NCBI GenBank assembly: GCA_002344795.1
Contig: DDUM01000056.1
Location: 451-64,450, forward strand
Length of the DNA: 64,000 nucleotides
Source of the DNA: Flammeovirgaceae bacterium UBA2338
GTDB taxonomy: Bacteria; Bacteroidota; Bacteroidia; Cytophagales; Cyclobacteriaceae
Reading direction: 5' to 3'
Part shown: piece after piece, positions 25,033-33,758 of the stretch
Numbering within the stretch: position 1 is the first letter of the stretch
Layout of the letters: every line of letters starts with the position of its first letter
The notes under the pieces: model-generated
What the model was told of the DNA's origin: nothing
The model's input: only the letters and a program-made list of their open reading frames with translations
Database searches by the model: none
Program-made: the position numbers and the translations under genes

Positions 25033-25740
25033 TTAAGAAACTAATAATTGATATAACAAAGCTCCGGCAATGCTACCCGCCAGAGGCCCTATCACTGGGA
25101 TCCAACTGTACGACCAATCGGAAGAGCCTTTGCCAGCAATAGGTAAAATAAAGTGAGCCAATCGAGGCCCAAGGTCTCTTGCCGGATTGATGGCAAACCC
25201 TGTTGTGCCTCCTAAACTAAAGCCAATGACAGTAATCAACGCACCAACTACCAAAGGATTTAAACCCTCGGCAAAACTATTGGCACCAATAAACAACAAC
25301 CCCATAATCAAAACCATGGTGCCGATAAATTCGCTAATAAAGTTGGGAATGGTAGAACGTATGGCTGGTGTAGTGCAGAATATGGCCAGTTTGGTACTTT
25401 TATCTTCTGTGATTTTCCAATGGGGTAAATAATGCAACCAAACGATGGTCGCCCCCACAAATGCTCCTAAGAGCTGAGCCAGGCAATAGGCCGGTACATC
25501 TGCCCAGGGAAAGCTTCCATTAAAGGCCAACGCAAGGGTTACTGCAGGGTTAATGTGAGCACCGCTGTAGCTTCCAACAGCATATATGGCGAAAGTAACA
25601 GCCAGACCCCAACCCATTACAATTACAACCCAGCCTGCATTCTCGGATTTGGATTGTTTTAATAGGACTCCGGCCACTACACCATCACCCAAAACAATCA
25701 AAATCATGGTACCAATAAACTCTGCCAGATAAGGAGACAT
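25033..25740 (-). CDS. glpF: Glycerol uptake facilitator (MIP family)
   Basis: A 235-residue channel with six membrane segments and two pore half-helices. The first NPA box is in INPAVTLAL and the second in INPARDLGPR. The aspartate after the second NPA box marks a glycerol-conducting aquaglyceroporin rather than a water channel. It is the first gene of the operon, so it supplies glycerol for the kinase downstream. Confidence 0.95.
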   Translation of the reverse strand: MSPYLAEFIGTMILIVLGDGVVAGVLLKQSKSENAGWVVIVMGWGLAVTFAIYAVGSYSGAHINPAVTLALAFNGSFPWADVPAYCLAQLLGAFVGATIVWLHYLPHWKITEDKSTKLAIFCTTPAIRSTIPNFISEFIGTMVLIMGLLFIGANSFAEGLNPLVVGALITVIGFSLGGTTGFAINPARDLGPRLAHFILPIAGKGSSDWSYSWIPVIGPLAGSIAGALLYQLLVS

Positions 25741-25891
25741 ATCAATTGAATTTTAATTATCCCTCAAAATATCAATTCCTTCGCTAATTCAATAGATATC
25801 CAACTCCTCAAACTTCGCATTTGTCTACTTTTTGCGCATTGTTAACCTTCCAGGGTGTGTAATACTTGCAAAATTCAGTACTTTTAAACTC

Positions 25892-27090
25892 ATGAAAATA
25901 GCTTTTTTCTTAATAGCTTGCTTCACAGCTATGTCTGCTTCAGGACAGGATTACGCTACTTTTCAAAAACGCCTCTCCGCACTTTATAACCTATCATCTA
26001 TTTCCGACACTGCAGAAAGAGCTTCTAAATATAAAGTCATACTTAAAAGGTTAATTGCTGAAGAACAAATACCGCTTCGCGAAAAAGATTCTGTAGCCTT
26101 TTTATACTTTGGTAAGGCCCATGAGGTGGAGTGGATGGGCGACTTCAATGGATGGGGATACAAATCTGAATTTAACAACCGAGGCGTACAAATTCCTGAC
26201 ACTGACATTTGGTTGCTGAAAGCTTCCTTTCCCACTGATGCCCGCCTCGATTACAAAATACTAGTTGATAAAAAGAACTGGATACTGGATGCATACAATC
26301 CGTATCAACAATGGTCAGGTGTGGGCGGTGGCAGTCCCAACTCAGAATTAAGAATGCCGGATTACATGGAAGATCCCATTCATAGGATAAGAGATAATGT
26401 ACCTAAAGGAAAAGTAATTCAGGACATTCTCTATGCCAGCGATCTGCTTTCCTATCAGATCACCTATAATGTATACCTCCCTCCTTCATCAGGCAAAGAA
26501 AAATATCCAGTAGTATACATTACTGATGGATACGAATATTTACATCCGCAGATGGGAAATCTTCCTACTGTATTGGATAACCTTATTGCCGACAAAAAGA
26601 TAGTCCCCATCATTGCTGTGTTCATTGACCATCGCGAGCCCGCCAACGAATGACTGAGTTGGTGATGAATCCACAATACCTTCAATTTTTTGTAGATGAA
26701 TTTATTCCGTTTATTGAAGAGAGTTATCCAGTAATGTCAGGTGCAAAAAACAGGGCCATTCTTGGCGCATCCGTGGGAGGGCTTAATGCTACCTACTTCG
26801 CTTTTTCCAGACCCGATGTGTTTGGTAACGTGGGCATCCAATCTCCCTCATTTTTAACACGTCCACAGATTTATTCCCTTTGTGACAATCCTGCTGGAAG
26901 CTCCGTCAAAATCTCTATGACTTCAGGTTTAATCAATGATGCCAGCGACAGCGGGAAGAAAATGATTGGTATTTTAGAGCGCAATGCATGTACCTATCAA
27001 TACAGGGAAGTCAACCAGGGGCACTCCTGGGGCAACTGGAAAAACCTGGAGGATGATATACTGATTGACTTCTTTGCTCCGAAACAATGA
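25892..27090 (+). pseudogene. Esterase with glycogen-binding-like domain, broken by a frameshift
   Basis: The gene starts MKIAFFLIACFTAMSASGQ at 25892, with a signal peptide. A CBM48-like domain follows (KAHEVEWMGDFNGWG), then the start of an enterochelin-esterase-like alpha/beta hydrolase (VYLPPSSGKEKYPVVYITDG). The first frame stops at 26653 just after FIDHREPAN. The second frame opens four bases earlier (ATGA overlap at 26650) and continues MTELVMNPQYLQFF, the nucleophile elbow GASVGGLN and the catalytic histidine region NQGHSWGNW to 27090. Both halves are typical parts of one protein, so one frameshift is the simplest reading; a sequencing error or coupled split translation are alternatives. 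Confidence 0.75.
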
Positions 27091-27137
27091 TTTAAGGCAC
27101 TGAATTTGTTTATTTGCCTGGTAAACCCGCTTTGTAG

Positions 27138-28247
27138 ATGAAATTAAGGTTTTATTCGTTTCTCCTCCTCTCCCTGATGTTTCTCGATTCCTGCTCTTCA
27201 GGTAAGGCTGCCTATAAGCAAGGGGACTATTACGAAGCCGTGTTAGCGGCAGTTCAAAGGCTAAGGGGTAAACCAGATCACAAAAAATCACGGGAAGTAT
27301 TGAAGCTTAGTTATCAATTGGCGGTAGACTATTTGGAAACCGATGCGAAGAATCAAATTGCTGCCAATGCCAATTTTAAATACAAGACCGCAGTTGAGAA
27401 TTACGAAAAGATCAATCATCTCTATGAAGAGATTCGCACCTCCCCTGGTGCCTTGCGCGTGATTCCTAAGCCCGTAGCCAAATATGATGAGCTCACAGAG
27501 GTAAAAGCAAAAGCTGCAGAAGAAACGTATGAGGCAGGTATTCAGGCCTTATTAAAAAATACACGAGAAGATGCCAAGCAGGCATATTATTACTTCAACG
27601 ATGCCAATACTTTCTCCCCTGGTTACAGAGAAGCCATTGAGATGATTGAGCAAGCAAAGTTCAACGCCACCCTCAAGGTGGTTGTACAACCTTCATTGAT
27701 CAACTACCGTGATTGGAATTTTGAACCGATCGTATTTGGATATAACGCCAATATGTTCGTTAAATTTTATACACCGCAGCAGGCAGAAGAACTCAAACTG
27801 GAAAAGGTAGACCAGTATATCAAAGTAATTGTCAACGGCTATCAGGAAGGCCGCCCTATCATTACCAGCAAGACAGAGTCATTTTCTGACAGTGTGAAAA
27901 CGGGAGAGAAAATAGTGAAAGGTGTAAAGACCCCCATCCATACCAAAGTATCCGCAACGCTCACTACCTACACCAAAAAGATAACCGGGCGTGGCTCAAT
28001 CAACCTTATCATTACCGATGCGGGCAACCGGGCGGAAATTAAGAATCAGGATATCATAGCGGATGAGACCTGGTCAGACTCATGGGGTACTTACAAAGGA
28101 GATGAAAGAGCACTGTCGGATGGTGCTAAGCGGCTTTGCCAGAAAAAGGAGCCTTACCCTGAACGCACCTACATTGAGAACAGGACCAGAAAAGAGCTTG
28201 ACAACCGATTGAGCAATGAGTTGAGGTCCTTTTACAGCAGGTACTAA
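27138..28247 (+). CDS. Hypothetical lipoprotein with TPR-like N-terminal half
   Basis: A 369-residue secreted protein. The N-terminus MKLRFYSFLLLSLMFLDSCS is a lipoprotein signal with the lipid cysteine at residue 19. The first half is helical with AAYKQGDYYEAVLAA and AYYYFNDANTFSPGYREAIE, which resemble tetratricopeptide repeats. The second half is beta-rich and unknown. It is likely exposed at the outer membrane or in the periplasm. It lies 47 bases after the esterase and before msrA. Confidence 0.75.
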   Translation: MKLRFYSFLLLSLMFLDSCSSGKAAYKQGDYYEAVLAAVQRLRGKPDHKKSREVLKLSYQLAVDYLETDAKNQIAANANFKYKTAVENYEKINHLYEEIRTSPGALRVIPKPVAKYDELTEVKAKAAEETYEAGIQALLKNTREDAKQAYYYFNDANTFSPGYREAIEMIEQAKFNATLKVVVQPSLINYRDWNFEPIVFGYNANMFVKFYTPQQAEELKLEKVDQYIKVIVNGYQEGRPIITSKTESFSDSVKTGEKIVKGVKTPIHTKVSATLTTYTKKITGRGSINLIITDAGNRAEIKNQDIIADETWSDSWGTYKGDERALSDGAKRLCQKKEPYPERTYIENRTRKELDNRLSNELRSFYSRY

Positions 28248-28337
28248 ATTACTGCTGGATATACAAAGCGTCTTTCCGCAAAACCTTATCCCCACAAAAA
28301 TTGTATATCTATGTACGATAATATACATGAGTAAATT

Positions 28338-28898
28338 ATGACAACCACATCAAACGGTACCGATAGCACAGCGATGATCACCTTTGGAGCAGGATGCTTT
28401 TGGTGTACTGAAGCAGTTTTTCTTGGTGTTAAGGGGGTAGAAAAGGTAGTCTCTGGCTATTCAGGGGGTAAAATAAAGAATCCGGCCTACAGGGAAATCT
28501 GTACGGGAACCACAGGACATGCCGAAGTAACCCAGATTACTTACACTCCGTCTGTGGTAGCTTACGAAACATTGCTGGAGATATTCTGGAACACCCACGA
28601 CCCTACTACCCTCAATCAACAGGGGGCGGATGTGGGCACCCAATACCGTTCTGTTATCTTTTATAATAACGAAGAGGAGAGAAATATAGCCGAGGAATAT
28701 AAAAAGCAACTGGATAAATCGGGCAAGTTTAAGGGGCGTATTGTTACGGAAATTAGCCCATTGATCAATTTTTACCCTGCGGAAGAAGATCACCAGAACT
28801 ATTATGCATTAAACCCCTCTCAGGGGTATTGCCAGTTTGTAGTCAGGCCTAAAGTAGAGAAATTCCGTAAACAATTTAAAGACCAGGTAAAAGACTAG
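28338..28898 (+). CDS. msrA: Peptide-methionine (S)-S-oxide reductase MsrA
   Basis: A 186-residue enzyme that repairs S-epimer methionine sulfoxide. The active-site motif GCFWC is at residues 19-23, with the nucleophilic Cys20, and GYSGG, EVTQITYTP and AEEDHQNYYALNPSQGYC follow in family order. No signal peptide, so it is cytoplasmic. msrB lies separately at 33073. Confidence 0.96.
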   Translation: MTTTSNGTDSTAMITFGAGCFWCTEAVFLGVKGVEKVVSGYSGGKIKNPAYREICTGTTGHAEVTQITYTPSVVAYETLLEIFWNTHDPTTLNQQGADVGTQYRSVIFYNNEEERNIAEEYKKQLDKSGKFKGRIVTEISPLINFYPAEEDHQNYYALNPSQGYCQFVVRPKVEKFRKQFKDQVKD

Positions 28899-29019
28899 GT
28901 AACCTCCTGCCAAAATATTTAATTTTTATTTATAGAAAATGTAACCAAAACCTGATCCCCCCGTATCTATACCCAGAGCAGAGCAATTCTTCTCATAGGT
29001 TTAGGTTTAGGTATAAGAG

Positions 29020-29046
29020 ACCCCTCTATTCACAAGAGGGGTTTTT
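29020..29046 (+). terminator. Rho-independent terminator
   Basis: Stem ACCCCTCT / AGAGGGGT with a 7-base loop and a following T run, 120 bases after the msrA stop. The rest of 28899-29264 holds no credible gene; TTATCTTTA at about 29234 could be the -7 box of the antiporter gene. Confidence 0.8.
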
Positions 29047-29264
29047 TATTTTTCAGAACCAGTGCATTTTCTGCACCTAAACATTCTTTTCTACAGCGGC
29101 TCCCTTGGTCTGACACACATGCCCCTCCAATCTCTACTGTATTGAAACACTGAGGCAGTACGCCTGGATAAGTCAAGAAGGCCGAATTGCCTTTGCAACC
29201 ATGAAAGGCTTCTCGACAACAAATTACTAATCGTTATCTTTACGCATTTCGCCTTAACCATCGA

Positions 29265-30755
29265 ATGAGCTTAACGATAGAAAACATACTCCTTATTGGT
29301 TCCATTTTGCTTTTTATAAGCATTGTGGCGGGAAAGACCTCCTACCGGTTCGGAGTTCCTACCCTGATTCTATTCTTGGCCATCGGGATGCTGGCTGGTT
29401 CCGAAGGAATTGGTGGTATTTTTTTCAACGACCCCAAACTAGCACAATTCATCGGTATCATTTCACTCAACTTCATCCTGTTTTCTGGTGGTCTTGATAC
29501 CAGCTGGTCTACAGTAAAGCCGATCATAAAGAAGGGAATCATGCTCTCTACGGTGGGGGTGTTACTTACCGCCATGTCCCTGGGCACGTTCGTTTGGTTG
29601 ATTACCGATTTTACCATCTACGAAAGTATGCTATTGGGCTCTATCGTCTCCTCCACAGATGCGGCAGCAGTCTTCTCCATACTTCGCTCCAAAAGTCTGG
29701 CGCTCAAGAGTAACTTGCGCCCCACACTGGAGATGGAAAGTGGAAGTAACGACCCCATGGCATACGTTCTTACCATCGCATTTCTCTCCCTGGTTGTCAA
29801 TCAGGACAAAAGCCTGGTGTCCATTATCCCAATGTTTCTGCAACAAATGATATTGGGAGGGCTTGCCGGGTTTCTCTTTGGTAAACTCAGTAAACTCATC
29901 ATCAATAGAATTCACCTCGACTTTGAAGGACTTTATCCGGTGCTCGTAATCGCGCTTATGTTCATCACATTTTCGGCTACCGACTTTGTGGGTGGTAATG
30001 GATTCCTCGCCATCTACATCTGTGCCGTATACCTGGGCAATCAGGATATCATCCACAAGAAGACTATCCTGAAAATGTTTGACGGTTTGGCCTGGCTGAT
30101 GCAAATCGTACTCTTCCTTACCCTGGGATTGCTGGTCTTCCCTTCAAACATCTTACCGGTTATGGGTGTAGGGCTGCTCATTTCTATTTTCCTGATTTTG
30201 GTAGCAAGACCTTTAAGTGTTTTTCTCAGTCTTCTGCCTTTTAAATTGAGATTGAATAATCGTCTCTATATTTCCTGGGTTGGACTTCGCGGTGCCGTTC
30301 CTATTGTATTTGCTACCTATCCGTTGCTGGCTGGCATTGATAAGGCAGGGATGATTTTCAATATCGTTTTTTTTATATCTGTGACTTCCGTCCTGATTCA
30401 AGGCACTACCCTTTCAGTTCTTGCCAAGTGGCTGCATGTGGCACTCCCTGAAAAAGTAAAACCACTTGATCCTACAGACCAATTACTGATAGAACACCCC
30501 AAGACCACCATGACGGAAATAGACATTTTGGAAAACAGTTATCCCGTCAACAAAAAGATAGTAGATCTTCATTTCCCCCGTGTGGCCATCATCGCCATGA
30601 TCAAACGCAATGATAAATACATCACCCCCCACGGGTCTACCGTCATCGAAGGCAATGACAAGCTCATTGTTCTGGCCAATACCCCTAAGGGCATCGATCA
30701 GGTATATGAGGCTTTGCAGTTAGAAAGAACGCCTTCAGCATCTGCATCAGCATAA
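29265..30755 (+). CDS. Potassium/proton antiporter (CPA1, NhaP2-like)
   Basis: A 496-residue protein with about 12 membrane segments followed by a cytoplasmic TrkA-C domain. The transport part has FLAIGMLAGSEGIGG, SGGLDTSW, GSIVSSTDAAAVFSIL (the ion-site aspartates) and WVGLRGAVPIVFA. The C-terminal part (ILENSYPVNKKIVDLHFP, then VIEGNDKLIVLANTP) is the RCK_C/TrkA-C regulatory domain. It likely exports K+ or Na+ for protons at the inner membrane. Confidence 0.9.
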   Translation: MSLTIENILLIGSILLFISIVAGKTSYRFGVPTLILFLAIGMLAGSEGIGGIFFNDPKLAQFIGIISLNFILFSGGLDTSWSTVKPIIKKGIMLSTVGVLLTAMSLGTFVWLITDFTIYESMLLGSIVSSTDAAAVFSILRSKSLALKSNLRPTLEMESGSNDPMAYVLTIAFLSLVVNQDKSLVSIIPMFLQQMILGGLAGFLFGKLSKLIINRIHLDFEGLYPVLVIALMFITFSATDFVGGNGFLAIYICAVYLGNQDIIHKKTILKMFDGLAWLMQIVLFLTLGLLVFPSNILPVMGVGLLISIFLILVARPLSVFLSLLPFKLRLNNRLYISWVGLRGAVPIVFATYPLLAGIDKAGMIFNIVFFISVTSVLIQGTTLSVLAKWLHVALPEKVKPLDPTDQLLIEHPKTTMTEIDILENSYPVNKKIVDLHFPRVAIIAMIKRNDKYITPHGSTVIEGNDKLIVLANTPKGIDQVYEALQLERTPSASASA

Positions 30756-30797
30756 TACACTCCAGACTGGCTCAAATGAAAATGGTGCTGCAGGTCA

Positions 30798-31049
30798 CGG
30801 GTTTTACACTGGCTAAAATGTGTAACCCACTCCATATGACAGGGAGCGGTCTGACCAAAGAACCCTACGCCATGGGTGACTCAGAGAGTGCACTGCCACA
30901 TACAGTACCACCCATGGGTGACACAGGGAGCGTACTGACACAATGTATTCTTGTGGTGGGTAAGACAGGGAGGCGGCTGTACCTTTCAGCAATGGTACTG
31001 GTTTTCACAGAGATTGGACCCCACCTGATCGTTATTGAGCTGCTCAACT
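30798..31049. repeat. 42-bp-period degenerate array upstream of the second basic-protein gene
   Basis: Six degenerate units start at 30798, 30840, 30882, 30924, 30966 and 31008, exactly 42 bases apart. Units 2-5 begin CAGRGAG and share CTG at the same offset (cores such as CAGGGAGCGGTCTGAC and CAGGGAGCGTACTGAC). The preceding unit end often reads ATGGGTGAC. About 17 bases in the middle of each unit are variable. A frame stays open through it because 42 is divisible by three (30776-31090), but this is opposite in sense, relative to the gene, to the frame at the other array, so coding is not conserved. The period equals that of 8131-8740. Confidence 0.75.
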
Positions 31050-31088
31050 TCTTTATCGCACCCTCCCCATTTGATTCATCCCCCTGGT

Positions 31089-31120
31089 AAAAATATTTTT
31101 AAAATTTTTTATTAAAAATA
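31089..31120. promoter_or_regulatory. A/T-rich upstream block
   Basis: AAAAATATTTTTAAAATTTT and following A/T-only bases end directly at the predicted -35 element. It corresponds to the A/T block at 7904-7950 of the paralogous locus. Confidence 0.4.
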
Positions 31121-31147
31121 CAACTTTCCTAGTAGGCTTTTCCGTAT
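31121..31147 (+). promoter_or_regulatory. ECF-sigma-type promoter of the second basic-protein gene
   Basis: CAACTTTC at 31121 and CCGTAT at 31142-31147, with 18 bases between CAAC and CGTA. Spacing and elements equal those at 7877-7903, and the leader motifs AGG, TTCCGTAT and TATGTnnCAAC are in the same order at both loci. The predicted transcription start near 31154 rules against the upstream ATG at 31156 as the start codon. Confidence 0.55.
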
Positions 31148-31182
31148 ACATAGGTATGTATCAACCATTAACATCTTATGTT

Positions 31183-31902
31183 ATGTCTTTCGTTAAAAAC
31201 TTGCAATCCTTTGGGAAGCTCAAAGGCATCTGCACCGGGTTAGGAGGAGCCTATAACCCCGGACAACAACACCTCCAGGTGAAAACGTTGACCACCCTTC
31301 AGTTCAACGCCCAACAATTGATGGACAGCGTCACTGCTGCGAAGACGGTGTACGACAACGCAACCAATCAACGGGAGCGTACCTTTAAGGAGGTGCGTGC
31401 CCTGGGATCGCGTATCTGCTACATGCTTCGCTCCTGTGGTGCACACCCGCTGACACTGGCCGATGCTTATGCGCACAACCGCAGTCTGCACGGATGGAAA
31501 CGTTATGCAGCGCCTGTTCCTACGGCAGAAGCCCTAAGTGAGGATACACCCAAGCGCAGACGTTCGGCCGGCACCGACTATGCCAGCATGGCCTATAACT
31601 TCGCACGGTTGGTAGAAACGGCAACAGCAGAACCACGCTACCTTACAACGGAGCCTACACTTAGCAAGGAGGCTTTGGCGGTTAAGGTACAAGAGCTGCA
31701 CGCCATGAATGAAACCGTTCTGGATGCCACCCTGAAACTCAACAAAGTGAAGCAGCAGCGCTACGCACTGTTTTATGAAGCACCAAACGGCTTGGTCACC
31801 ACAGCCCGTAATGTACGGCATTACATAAGAGCAGTATTTGGGTTCAGAAGCGCACCGCATGAAGAGACGGTAAAAGTAAGATTAACCAAACCCACCACAT
31901 GA
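31183..31902 (+). CDS. Basic protein of unknown family, paralogue of 7119-7841
   Basis: About 239 residues starting MSFVKNLQSFGKLKGICTG. I chose 31183 over the ATG at 31156 because from 31183 the distance to GICTG is 14 residues, as in the paralogue, and because 31156 sits on the predicted transcription start. Shared features are GICTGLGGAYNPG, the TNQRERTF helix and YIRAVFGFRSAP near the end. It is soluble, helical and basic. Function unknown. It is preceded by the 42-bp array and the ECF-type promoter and followed by a terminator, the same arrangement as at the other locus. Confidence 0.75.
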   Translation: MSFVKNLQSFGKLKGICTGLGGAYNPGQQHLQVKTLTTLQFNAQQLMDSVTAAKTVYDNATNQRERTFKEVRALGSRICYMLRSCGAHPLTLADAYAHNRSLHGWKRYAAPVPTAEALSEDTPKRRRSAGTDYASMAYNFARLVETATAEPRYLTTEPTLSKEALAVKVQELHAMNETVLDATLKLNKVKQQRYALFYEAPNGLVTTARNVRHYIRAVFGFRSAPHEETVKVRLTKPTT

Positions 31903-31920
31903 TGAAACCCATCGTAAACT

Positions 31921-31964
31921 AAAACCCCTGCGTTCCTGATAGCTATCGGGATCAGGGGTTTTTT
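31921..31964 (+). terminator. Rho-independent terminator with nested palindrome
   Basis: Arms AAAACCCCTG (31921-31930) and CAGGGGTTTT (31953-31962), followed by more T. The loop contains a copy of the dispersed GATAGCTATC palindrome, which forms a second hairpin. The CCCTG...CAGGG stem resembles the terminator of the paralogue at 7067-7100. Confidence 0.85.
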
Positions 31965-32102
31965 CGTTTCTTGTCCGTCATTACAATTACACAACTGAAA
32001 GATTACATGTAAATGGAGCTAAATTATCTCCTTGGATAAGGTAACCCGTAACCTTAACTGCTTCAAATTCGTATGATTGGATTATCAATCAAAGAAAATA
32101 GC

Positions 32103-32732
32103 ATGTTTATCGGTCACTATGCTTTGGGATTGGCCTCTCGAAAAATCAGTAATCTCCCCTCCCTTGCCGTCCTGTTTATTGCCGTTCAATTGCTCGATCT
32201 GATCTGGCCCATACTTGTACTGCTGGGAATAGAAAACTTTCACGTGGATATTGGGAATACCCAAATCACCCCGCTCAGCTTCGATTATTATCCCTACTCA
32301 CACAGTCTGCTCATGGCTTTGGTGTGGGGATTTTTGTTTGGGCTAGTCTATTATTTATTTACTAAGAACAAACAAGGTTCTCTTCTGCTTGGCATTTTGG
32401 TTTTAAGCCACTGGGTGTTGGACTTTATTACCCATCGTCCGGACTTACCCCTTACTCCTTTCAGCGAAGTAAAAGTAGGTCTTGGCTTGTGGAACCATTC
32501 CGTATGGGCCATCATCATTGAGCTGGGATTGTTTGCACTGGGAACAGTTCTTTACTACCGATCATCCAGGCCACAGAGAAAGGTGTCCTTCTGGTTATTG
32601 ATCGGATTCTTAGTCGTCATTTATGTCATGAACATCCTCGGCCCACCGCCACCCAGTGTGGCTGCTGTAGCGTGGTCTGCTAATCTCATGTGGCTCTTTG
32701 TTATCTGGGCCTGGTGGATAGAGAAGAAGTAA
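32103..32732 (+). CDS. Membrane protein, metal-dependent-hydrolase-like
   Basis: About 209 residues starting MFIGHYALGLASRK at 32103; the frame is open from 32073 but the family starts with M-F/L-hydrophobic-G-H. It has six or so hydrophobic segments. Histidines and aspartates in GHYALG, YPYSHSLLMAL, SHWVLDFITHRPDLPL and GLWNHSVW resemble the YdjM/DUF457-like proteins often labelled metal-dependent hydrolases. The biochemical role is unproven. Confidence 0.7.
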   Translation: MFIGHYALGLASRKISNLPSLAVLFIAVQLLDLIWPILVLLGIENFHVDIGNTQITPLSFDYYPYSHSLLMALVWGFLFGLVYYLFTKNKQGSLLLGILVLSHWVLDFITHRPDLPLTPFSEVKVGLGLWNHSVWAIIIELGLFALGTVLYYRSSRPQRKVSFWLLIGFLVVIYVMNILGPPPPSVAAVAWSANLMWLFVIWAWWIEKK

Positions 32733-33072
32733 ATGTGAAAACAAATCTCAAATCTTGCTCGTCATTACCTGCCTGCGGCAGACAGGCTAGCTGAAGCGCA
32801 GGTAAGCGAAATGGAGCGAAGTAATCCTGCTGTTCGAAGCACTTCCTTGACTTGGGAGGTTGCTTCTCTCAATTTCTTCGGGATCGCAATGACGTGTAAA
32901 ATTACTACCGCCATTACGCCTACCTTCCTGAACCATTCTTCTCTTCATTTGTTATTATTGCATGAGAGAAATTGTCAGAAGAAGGACAAAACACCTTCTT
33001 TCGGCAGTGGATAACATCCGGAATGATGGGCTATTGCGTATAGCACATCAAGAAGAAATCTAACCATACACC
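32733..33072. repeat. Intergenic stretch with dispersed repeats
   Basis: It contains CCTGCCTGCGGCAGACAGG at 32768-32786, related to the palindrome at 9454-9472, followed by GAAATGGAGCGAAGTAATC and a TCGGGATCGCAATGACG fragment. These resemble the dispersed 'GCAATGACG' repeat family of many Bacteroidota. No credible gene. Confidence 0.5.
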
Positions 33073-33564
33073 ATGAGAAAGACCAATTATATCTACCTCT
33101 TATTAATGACGCTGACTTTAGGTGCCTGCGCACAAAACAAACAGAAAGAACAAAAACACGCGAATATCTTCCCTATGAAAAAGACAGAACAAGAATGGAA
33201 AGCACAACTTACCCCTGAGCAATACAACATCTTAAGAGAAAAAGGAACAGAACGCGCCTTTACCGGTGCCCTGTGGGACAACCATGAAAAGGGCAAGTAC
33301 TATTGTGCTGCCTGTAACCAGGAATTGTTTGATTCAGAAACCAAGTTTGAATCCGGTTCTGGATGGCCCAGCTTTTACCAACCCATTAAAGAGGGATCCG
33401 TGGTGATCGGCAAAGATACAAGCTATGGAATGGAGCGCGATGAGGTAGTCTGTAGCAATTGTGGCGGGCATCTGGGACACGTGTTTCCTGACGGCCCAAA
33501 GCCAACAGGTCTAAGGTACTGCATGAATTCGGCAGCCATGGAATTCAAAAAAATAGATAAATAA
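33073..33564 (+). CDS. msrB: Peptide-methionine (R)-S-oxide reductase MsrB, lipoprotein form
   Basis: A 163-residue protein with a lipoprotein signal (LLLMTLTLGACAQN), so it probably acts on oxidised envelope proteins. The MsrB domain has zinc-binding pairs YYCAACNQE and VVCSNCGG, the motif GHLGHVFPDGP, and the catalytic cysteine in RYCMNSAAM. This complements the cytoplasmic msrA at 28338. It is transcribed toward a MITE-like repeat. Confidence 0.95.
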   Translation: MRKTNYIYLLLMTLTLGACAQNKQKEQKHANIFPMKKTEQEWKAQLTPEQYNILREKGTERAFTGALWDNHEKGKYYCAACNQELFDSETKFESGSGWPSFYQPIKEGSVVIGKDTSYGMERDEVVCSNCGGHLGHVFPDGPKPTGLRYCMNSAAMEFKKIDK

Positions 33565-33598
33565 AGTAGTCAGGCTAATAATTATTAAGGAGAGAGAT

Positions 33599-33722
33599 AG
33601 TCTGTCTCAAAAGTTAAGGAGTGTCGCTTTTCTAAGTGAAAGCGAAGAATCTCTTTAGTTTGAATTTAAAACAAGGGATGTTTCGCTATTGCTCAACAAA
33701 ACGTGTCACTTTTGAGACAGCC
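33599..33722. mobile_element. MITE-like element, copy 1
   Basis: Ends GTCTGTCTCAAAAGT and ACTTTTGAGACAGCC form terminal inverted repeats. The interior (GTGAAAGCGAAGAATCTCT, AAGGGATGTTTCGC, ACGTGTCAC) matches the element at 48267-48402 closely over its whole length. No coding capacity. It lies between msrB and the amidotransferase gene, ending about 37 bases before that start codon, so it may carry or alter the promoter. Confidence 0.7.
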
Positions 33723-33758
33723 TCTTTTTTCATTATCTTTTGTGCAAATATCATTGCC

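Noticed and set aside
30798..31049. CRISPR-like array with 17-base variable parts
   Set aside because: The conserved part is degenerate and spacers would be too short; no cas genes.
30776..31090. A 104-codon frame across the second 42-base array
   Set aside because: Its openness follows from the period being divisible by three; composition is repeat-driven.
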